From assembly GCA_004299555.1 (NCBI GenBank), contig SCQU01000013.1, forward strand, positions 1-64,000: 64,000 nucleotides of DNA, written 5' to 3'. Source of the DNA: Rhodanobacteraceae bacterium (GTDB lineage Bacteria > Pseudomonadota > Gammaproteobacteria > Xanthomonadales > Rhodanobacteraceae). The notes under the pieces were generated by a model. It ran no database searches. It saw only the letters and a program-made list of their open reading frames with translations, and was not told the origin of the DNA. The translations under genes were made by a program, and so were the position numbers. The stretch's first letter is position 1; each line of letters opens with the position of its first letter. Of the stretch, positions 58,444 to 64,000 are shown in pieces.

Positions 58444-59288
58444 CGCTGCCGGTGATTCCAAAATTTCCGCTGGCCCGCCTGCTGGATGTCGGCCTCAACT
58501 GGCTCACGCTCCACCTTGCGTTCATCACCCGCGCGGTGGCGAGCGTGGTCGGCGGCATCATCGACGGTATTACCGCCGGGCTGACGTGGCTGCCGCCGTG
58601 GGCGCTGATCGTCATCGTCGGGCTGCTGGCGTGGCGCGCGGCGGGCCGCCGGGTCGCGATCTGGAGCGTGCTCGGCCTCGCCTTCCTCTGGAACCTGCGC
58701 CTGTGGGACGCAACGGTCAGCACCTTCACGCTGGTGTTGATTTCGACCCTCATCGCCGTGGGCATTGGCCTGCCGATCGGCATTGCCGCCGCGCTCAGCA
58801 AGCGCACCGGCAAGGTTGTGATGCCGGTCCTCGACTTCATGCAGACCATGCCGGCCTTCGTGTACCTGATCCCCGCGATCCCGTTTTTCGGCCTCGGTGC
58901 GGTATCGGCCAGCGTCGCCACGGTGATCTTCTCCACGCCGCCGGCGATCCGGCTGACCATCCTCGGCATCAACCAGGTACCGCACGACCTCATCGAGGCC
59001 GCCGACGCGTTCGGTTCCACCCGCCGGCAGAAGCTCTTCAAGGTGCAGTTGCCGATGGCCCTGCCAACCATCATGGCCGGGGTCAACCAGACGATCATGC
59101 TTGCGCTGTCGATGGTCGTGATCGCCGCGATGATCGGCGCCGGCGGCCTTGGCGGCGAGGTGTGGCGCGCCATCCAGCGGCTGGAGCCCGGCAAGGGCTT
59201 CACCGCCGGCATCGCCATCGTGATCCTCGCGATGGTGCTGGACCGCATCACCCAACGCATTGGCCGTCGCAAGGAGGTGGCCAGATAA
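58440..59288 (+). CDS. proW: Glycine betaine/proline ABC transporter permease
   Basis: The 282-residue inner-membrane permease has about six helices and the EAA loop EAADAFGSTRRQKLFKVQLP that contacts ProV. TLIAVGIGLPIGIAAALSKR and QTMPAFVYLIPAIPFFGLG are typical of ProW/OpuAB. It is coupled to proV by overlap and is followed 30 bases later by the binding protein gene. Confidence 0.95.
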   Translation: MTLPVIPKFPLARLLDVGLNWLTLHLAFITRAVASVVGGIIDGITAGLTWLPPWALIVIVGLLAWRAAGRRVAIWSVLGLAFLWNLRLWDATVSTFTLVLISTLIAVGIGLPIGIAAALSKRTGKVVMPVLDFMQTMPAFVYLIPAIPFFGLGAVSASVATVIFSTPPAIRLTILGINQVPHDLIEAADAFGSTRRQKLFKVQLPMALPTIMAGVNQTIMLALSMVVIAAMIGAGGLGGEVWRAIQRLEPGKGFTAGIAIVILAMVLDRITQRIGRRKEVAR

Positions 59289-59318
59289 CCCCCGTCCGCA
59301 CGTTGCAAGGAGACGTTC

Positions 59319-60254
59319 ATGCACATTCAATTCCATGCCAGCCTCGTCACCGCCATGGTGGCGGTACTGGCGCTGGCGCTCGGTGGCTGTTCGCCCGGCA
59401 ACGGCAGCCATCCGCCCGCGTCCGCGGCGACACCCGCCGCGGCCACCAAGGCCAGCACTGCGCCAACCCCAGCCGGCGGTACGATCAAGCTGGCGTACGT
59501 GGAATGGTCCAGTTGCCTTGCGGCCACCAACGTGGTCGCCGCGGTACTCGAAAAGGCCGGGTTCAAGGTCAAGACCATGTCTGTCACCGGCGCCATGCTG
59601 TACGAGGCGCTCGCCAACAATGACGTCGACGGCATGGTCTGCGCGTGGCTGCCGACGACCCACAAGAACTACTACGCCAAGACCAAGGACCGCCTGGTCA
59701 ACCTGGGCCCGAACATGAGCGGCACGAAAATCGGGCTGGTGGTGCCCGATTACGTCCAGATCAATTCCATTGCCGACCTCGCCCGCCCGGCCACGGCGAA
59801 GCAGTTCGACAACCGCATCGTCGGCATCGACCCCGGCGCGGGTGAAATGGGCATCACCGAGAAGGCCATCAAGGCGTACAACCTGCCGGAAAGGCTGCTG
59901 GTGGGTTCGGGCGCCACGATGACCGCCGCGCTGGCCAGCGCCATCCAGCAGCACGAACCCATCGTCGTGACCGGCTGGACGCCGCACTGGATGTGGGCGC
60001 GCTGGAAACTGAAGTACCTTGCCGACCCCAAGGGCATCTTCGGCCAGCCGGAAAACATCGACACCCTCGTGCGCAAGGGCCTGCAGCACGATCACCCGCG
60101 CGCCTACGCGATCCTTGATGCATTCCGGTGGACCCCGGCCGCCATGGGCCAGGTCATGGTGGCCGACAACCAGCGCGGTTCGGACCCCATGGCCAATGCG
60201 CAGGACTGGGTCAACGCGCATCCGCAGCAAGTCGCGGCGTGGCTTGGCCGATAG
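59319..60254 (+). CDS. proX: Betaine-type substrate-binding lipoprotein
   Basis: The 311-residue protein has a lipoprotein signal with lipobox ALGGC (lipid-carrying Cys24) and an OpuAC-type binding domain. Aromatic residues likely to form the quaternary-ammonium cage are spread through VEWSSCLA, DGMVCAWLPTTHKNY and TGWTPHWMWARW. Being tethered rather than free differs from E. coli ProX. It completes the proVWX operon. Exact ligand (betaine, choline or proline betaine) cannot be read from sequence. Confidence 0.92.
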   Translation: MHIQFHASLVTAMVAVLALALGGCSPGNGSHPPASAATPAAATKASTAPTPAGGTIKLAYVEWSSCLAATNVVAAVLEKAGFKVKTMSVTGAMLYEALANNDVDGMVCAWLPTTHKNYYAKTKDRLVNLGPNMSGTKIGLVVPDYVQINSIADLARPATAKQFDNRIVGIDPGAGEMGITEKAIKAYNLPERLLVGSGATMTAALASAIQQHEPIVVTGWTPHWMWARWKLKYLADPKGIFGQPENIDTLVRKGLQHDHPRAYAILDAFRWTPAAMGQVMVADNQRGSDPMANAQDWVNAHPQQVAAWLGR

Positions 60255-60428
60255 CCGGCCGGGACGGCTCGTCCCTGCAGCCAGCCATGCGTCCGCCGCC
60301 CCCGCTCCGTATCCGGCGCGGGGTGTGGCGCCGCGGTTAGCCGCGCGCCATTGATCGACGGCGTACCGCCGCCTGCAATCCATGGCGGCGACCGCGCGCG
60401 CACCGCACCTCACACAAGGGGAATCCTG

Positions 60429-61814
60429 ATGACCTTGAAACCCATCGCGCTCGCGCTCGCCCTGGCATCGGCCGCAAGCGTGTACGCCGCACGCGCGCAG
60501 GCGCAGCCAACGGCAACGGCCAGCGCGGACACCCGGTCCGTCAGCCAGCAGATTGCCGCCATGCAGACCGAGATCGACGCCATGCAAGCACGGCTGAACG
60601 CGCTGAAGGCACGCGCGACCGCGCAGCAGGCAGAGCCGCCGGTGACCGCGCAACCGGCACCCGCGCCCCATGCCAAAGGCGCTGCCAAACCGGCATCGGG
60701 CGCAACATCCGGCAGCAACCGGTACGCGGCTGCCAAAGCACCGGCGCCCAAAAAGAGGAAGGAAGGCATCACCGTTGGCGGCGCGGTGCGTTTCCAGTAC
60801 AGCTACGAGGGTTACAACCCGGGCAACGTGCGCCGCGCCGGCGACGTCGACTACGACCTTTTCCGGCTCGACCTGCACGGCACCGTGCACGGCATCACCC
60901 TCGACGCACAATGGCGCTGGTTCCAGTACATGAGCGCGATCCAGCACGCCTGGGTCGGTTACGCGTTCAATGAGCGCTCGCAGGTGCAGGTCGGCCTCAC
61001 CCGCATCCCCTTTGGCAACCAGCCCTACGATTCGCACAGCTACTTCTTCAGCTCCAACTATTACCTCGGACTCGAAGACACCTACGCCGCCGGCGTCGAA
61101 TACGTGTACGCGGGCGACCCATGGAATGTGCAGCTGGCGTTTTTCAAGAACGACGGCACCGGTGGCGTGGACGGCAGCAACCGCACCCACAGTTATTCCT
61201 ATGACGTGGTCGGCGTGCGCGCGCCGGGCGAAGGCATTTATGCCACCCCGAGCCACCCGGCGGGCGCCGCCGACACCGTAGCCGCGCGCGTGGCGCGCAC
61301 CTACAAGCCCGCGCCCGGCCTGGCCGTTGAAGTCGGAGCTTCTGGCCTGTACGGCGGGCTCGATGGCCCCGCGTCACGCATCGGCCACTACCACGCGGCC
61401 GCGGTGCATGCGAACGTCAAATACCAACGCTGGAACCTCCAGGTGCAGGCCGCACGCTACGCGTATACCACCGACAGCGGCGCCAACCGCCTCGCCGTCG
61501 GCGCGTACGCCTTCTACGACACCATTGCCGCGCGGGCGGACAGCTACACGGTCAACCTGGCCTATCGCCTGCCCGTCAGATGGGGGCCCGTCAGCGCGCT
61601 GGATTTTTACAACGATTACTCGCTGGTGATCCACAAATCCGGGGCGCTGCCCGGCACCTTCATGGACGTGCTCGGCGTCGGGGTGTCGGCGGGAGACCTG
61701 TACACCTACTTCGACTTCGTCACTGCGCGCAACCAGCCGTTCATCGGCGGTAGCATGGCCGGCAATGGCAGGATCGAGCACCGGTTCAATATCAACTTCG
61801 GGTTCTACTTTTGA
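60429..61814 (+). CDS. Outer membrane porin-like beta-barrel protein
   Basis: The 461-residue protein has a signal peptide (to about ARAQAQ, residue 26), an N-terminal trimerisation-type coiled coil (SVSQQIAAMQTEIDAMQARL), a Pro/Ala/Lys linker, and then amphipathic beta strands to a C-terminal phenylalanine (NFGFYF) that marks outer-membrane insertion by BAM. The coiled coil plus barrel resembles phosphate-selective (OprO/OprP) and carbohydrate porins of this group. It follows proX by 174 bases in the same direction and may provide outer-membrane entry for the same solute; this is inference. Confidence 0.8.
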   Translation: MTLKPIALALALASAASVYAARAQAQPTATASADTRSVSQQIAAMQTEIDAMQARLNALKARATAQQAEPPVTAQPAPAPHAKGAAKPASGATSGSNRYAAAKAPAPKKRKEGITVGGAVRFQYSYEGYNPGNVRRAGDVDYDLFRLDLHGTVHGITLDAQWRWFQYMSAIQHAWVGYAFNERSQVQVGLTRIPFGNQPYDSHSYFFSSNYYLGLEDTYAAGVEYVYAGDPWNVQLAFFKNDGTGGVDGSNRTHSYSYDVVGVRAPGEGIYATPSHPAGAADTVAARVARTYKPAPGLAVEVGASGLYGGLDGPASRIGHYHAAAVHANVKYQRWNLQVQAARYAYTTDSGANRLAVGAYAFYDTIAARADSYTVNLAYRLPVRWGPVSALDFYNDYSLVIHKSGALPGTFMDVLGVGVSAGDLYTYFDFVTARNQPFIGGSMAGNGRIEHRFNINFGFYF

Positions 61815-61971
61815 CCCGCGGCAGGGCGACGCGCGCCAGGTTCGCGTGAACACCCCGCTCGCGGCATCTAAACGCAACCTTGACATTCAGGCTCCCACAC
61901 TCATCCTTACAAGCCGGCGAGCGTGCCCCTCGCGGGTGTCGTTCAGTGTGCAACGTGCGAGGAGGCATGCC

Positions 61972-63102
61972 ATGTCGATTCCCATCCGCCAGCAGTTCAA
62001 GGTCGCGACCTACATCCTGGGCCAGCGCCTGCGCGGCGTGAAACGGTACCCGCTCACCTTGATGCTGGAGCCGCTGTTCCAGTGCAACCTCGCGTGCCCG
62101 GGCTGCGGCAAGATTGATTACGACTCGCACACGTTGAAGGAGCGGCTGTCGGTCGAGGAGTGCATGCACGCGGTCGACGAATGCGGCGCACCAATGGTGT
62201 CGCTGGCAGGCGGGGAGCCGCTGATCCACAAGGATGTCAAGGCGATCGTCGAAGGCTTCATCGCGCGCGGGAAATACGTTTACCTGTGCACGAACGCGAT
62301 CCTCTTGAAGCAGAAACTCGACCTTTTCACGCCATCGGACCAGCTGACGTTTTCCGTCCATCTTGACGGCATGCGCGAGCGCCACGATGAAAGCGTCGGG
62401 CGTGCGGGCGTGTTCGACATCGCGACCGAGGCCATACGCGAAGCCAAGCGCCGCGGCTTCCGGGTGAACATCAACACCACGCTGTTCCAGACCGCCAAGC
62501 CCGACGAAGTGGCGGAGTTCTTCAGCTGGGCCACCAACGACCTTAAGGTTGACGGCATCACCTTCTCGCCCGGCTTTGCCTACGAGCACGCGCCGCGGCA
62601 GGACGTGTTCATGGGCCGGCGCCAGTCCAAGGAACTGATGCGCAAGATCTTCACCAACAAGAAAAAGAACCACCGCAAGTGGGCGCTGTCGCAGTCGAGC
62701 CTGTTCATTGATTTTGTGTGCGGCAACCAGGGCTACCAATGCACCGCGTGGAGCATGCCCTGCCGCAACGTGTTCGGTTGGCAAAAGCCCTGCTACCTGC
62801 TGGTCGATGAAGGCTACGAGCCGACCTGGCAGGCGCTGCTCGACAACACCGACTGGGACCACTACGGCGTCGGCCGCAACCCGAAGTGCGCCAACTGCAT
62901 GGCGCATTGCGGCTTCGAGGGTACGGCGGCAGCCGACTCGGTCGCGCATCCGCTGAAGGCGCTGTGGGCGAGCCTGCGCGGCCCGAAGCTCAGCGGTGCA
63001 TTCGCCGCCGATCCGCCGCTGCTTTACGACGCTACCCCGCCACCCGCGCACACTCCGCACAGCGACCTGCCCATCGCGCATTTCGGCGGTATCCAGCACT
63101 GA
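61972..63102 (+). CDS. hpnH: Adenosyl-hopene transferase HpnH (radical SAM)
   Basis: The 376-residue radical SAM enzyme attaches the 5'-deoxyadenosyl group to diploptene, the first step toward bacteriohopanepolyols. The cluster motif is Cys38, Cys42, Cys45 (CNLACPGC). SLAGGEPLIHKDV supplies the SAM-binding GGE, and the C-terminal CANCMAHCGFEG cysteines match the family. GGAGG 6 bases upstream supports the ATG at 61972. It is next to hpnB and 55 kb from hpnG, which encodes the following step. Confidence 0.95.
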   Translation: MSIPIRQQFKVATYILGQRLRGVKRYPLTLMLEPLFQCNLACPGCGKIDYDSHTLKERLSVEECMHAVDECGAPMVSLAGGEPLIHKDVKAIVEGFIARGKYVYLCTNAILLKQKLDLFTPSDQLTFSVHLDGMRERHDESVGRAGVFDIATEAIREAKRRGFRVNINTTLFQTAKPDEVAEFFSWATNDLKVDGITFSPGFAYEHAPRQDVFMGRRQSKELMRKIFTNKKKNHRKWALSQSSLFIDFVCGNQGYQCTAWSMPCRNVFGWQKPCYLLVDEGYEPTWQALLDNTDWDHYGVGRNPKCANCMAHCGFEGTAAADSVAHPLKALWASLRGPKLSGAFAADPPLLYDATPPPAHTPHSDLPIAHFGGIQH

Positions 63103-63108
63103 CCCACC

Positions 63109-64000
63109 ATGGCGGCGGCGAGCATGGTCACGCTGATCCTCGCCGCTGCCGCCTTGCTCCTGTGGGCCGGCGTATTGCTGGCGCCATGGGCACCGTGGCT
63201 GTGCCGGGAACGGCTGGAAGCCGATCCGCGTGCGGCCCCAGCGGCCAGCGACCTCACGGTACTGATTCCCGCCCGCAACGAGGCGCCGTTGATCGGCGCC
63301 ACGCTCGCGGCACTGCATGCCGACGCGCCCAATGCACGCGTTGTCCTCATCGACGACCAGTCGACCGACGCCACGGCCGAAACCGCCCGTGCCAGCGGCC
63401 TGCCCAACCTCAGCGTGATCGCTGGCACACCGCCGCCGCCGGGCTGGGTGGGCAAGCTGTGGGCGCTGCAGCAGGGCCTTGAACGCGTCACCACGGCGCG
63501 CGTGTTGTTGCTGGACGCCGACATCCGCCTTGCGCCGGGCATGGTGCCGGCGCTGATCCACAAGGCCGATACGGGGTACGCACTGGTGTCGGTATGCGCC
63601 GAACCGTGCTGGAATCGCGTGGCCGCGCGCTGGTTGCTGCCGGCCTTTGTCTACTTCTTCAAGCTGCTGTATCCGTTCGCGCTCGCAAATCGCGCGGACC
63701 GGCGCACCGCCGCGGCAGCCGGCGGCGTGGTGCTGCTCGACCGCGAGGCATTGCTCGCCGCGGGCGGGTTTGGTGCGTGGCGTGGCGCCATCATCGACGA
63801 CTGCACGCTGGCTGCGCACCTGAAACGCACGGGCCGCCGCTGCTGGATCGGCCTGACCCACGGTGCGCGCAGCCTGCGCCCCGCCGGATTCGGTGCCATC
63901 GCACACATGCTCGCGCGCACGGCCTTCGTGCAATTGCGCGAATCGCTGTGGCTGACCGCAGCCGCGTCTGTCCTGTTGATCCTGGCGTTCTGGATACCGG
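63109..64000 (+). CDS. hpnB: Hopanoid-associated glycosyltransferase HpnB (partial, runs off window)
   Basis: The frame starts 6 bases after hpnH and is open to the window end (297 codons seen). It begins with a membrane helix (LILAAAALLLWAGVLLAPW), followed by a family 2 glycosyltransferase domain: DLTVLIPARNEAPLIGATL, VLIDDQSTDATA, LLLDADIRLAPG and the GAIIDDCTLAAHLKRTGRR region with the catalytic-type acid, then further membrane helices near the edge. This matches HpnB, which is found beside hpnH in many hopanoid clusters. The C terminus is not visible. Confidence 0.88.
   Translation, partial: MAAASMVTLILAAAALLLWAGVLLAPWAPWLCRERLEADPRAAPAASDLTVLIPARNEAPLIGATLAALHADAPNARVVLIDDQSTDATAETARASGLPNLSVIAGTPPPPGWVGKLWALQQGLERVTTARVLLLDADIRLAPGMVPALIHKADTGYALVSVCAEPCWNRVAARWLLPAFVYFFKLLYPFALANRADRRTAAAAGGVVLLDREALLAAGGFGAWRGAIIDDCTLAAHLKRTGRRCWIGLTHGARSLRPAGFGAIAHMLARTAFVQLRESLWLTAAASVLLILAFWIP

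Overview
The window is high-GC chromosomal DNA, most likely from a gammaproteobacterium of the Xanthomonadales/Lysobacterales, perhaps Rhodanobacteraceae-like. The best evidence is the order prmB-acetyltransferase-aroC-asd-(coiled-coil)-fimV-truA-trpF-trpB-trpA-accD-folC-SPOR-cvpA-purF on the minus strand (about 39.2-54.9 kb), a housekeeping run I associate with that order. An orphan FimT-type pseudopilin and FimV fit the same placement. No taxonomic marker gene such as rRNA is present, so this is inference.

Layout. 0-1.3 kb is a lower-GC graveyard of mobile DNA: the tail of an IS3-type transposase joined to the head of an IS200-type transposase, a Mu gpF-like phage head fragment and a phage-like hypothetical gene. 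1.5-2.6 kb carries a tiny membrane protein and ispA on the minus strand. 2.8-13.5 kb is a tightly packed plus-strand operon: eukaryote-type squalene synthase, squalene-hopene cyclase, hpnG, hpnA, diphosphomevalonate decarboxylase, phosphomevalonate kinase, a fused HMG-CoA reductase-mevalonate kinase, IPP isomerase and, after a short gap, glucokinase. 14.1-16.8 kb holds a TIR-transmembrane-TPR protein and a small beta-rich companion. 17.3-30 kb is mostly housekeeping (uvrB, fimT, HMG-CoA synthase, tRNA-Asn, amiC, tsaE, nnr, queG, ppsR/ppsA). 30-39 kb has a GGDEF-EAL protein, an M1 peptidase, an RNB ribonuclease, an aldo/keto reductase and a DUF455/DUF2235 pair. 39-55 kb is the conserved run named above, interrupted between folC and accD by a roughly 0.6 kb hairpin-rich non-coding block. 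55-64 kb has psd, a PP2C phosphatase, a glycine-betaine-type ABC transporter with a porin, and then hpnH and hpnB.

How it works together. With HMG-CoA synthase (20.0-21.6 kb), ispA and the operon, this window encodes every step from acetoacetyl-CoA through the classical phosphomevalonate branch of the mevalonate pathway to IPP/DMAPP, FPP, squalene and hopene. hpnH, hpnG, hpnA and hpnB then supply hopanoid side-chain and sugar chemistry. Only an acetoacetyl-CoA thiolase is not seen. A mevalonate pathway wired directly into hopanoid synthesis, with a bifunctional HMGR-MVK protein, is the most unusual content. The TIR-TPR locus is the second candidate for undescribed biology.
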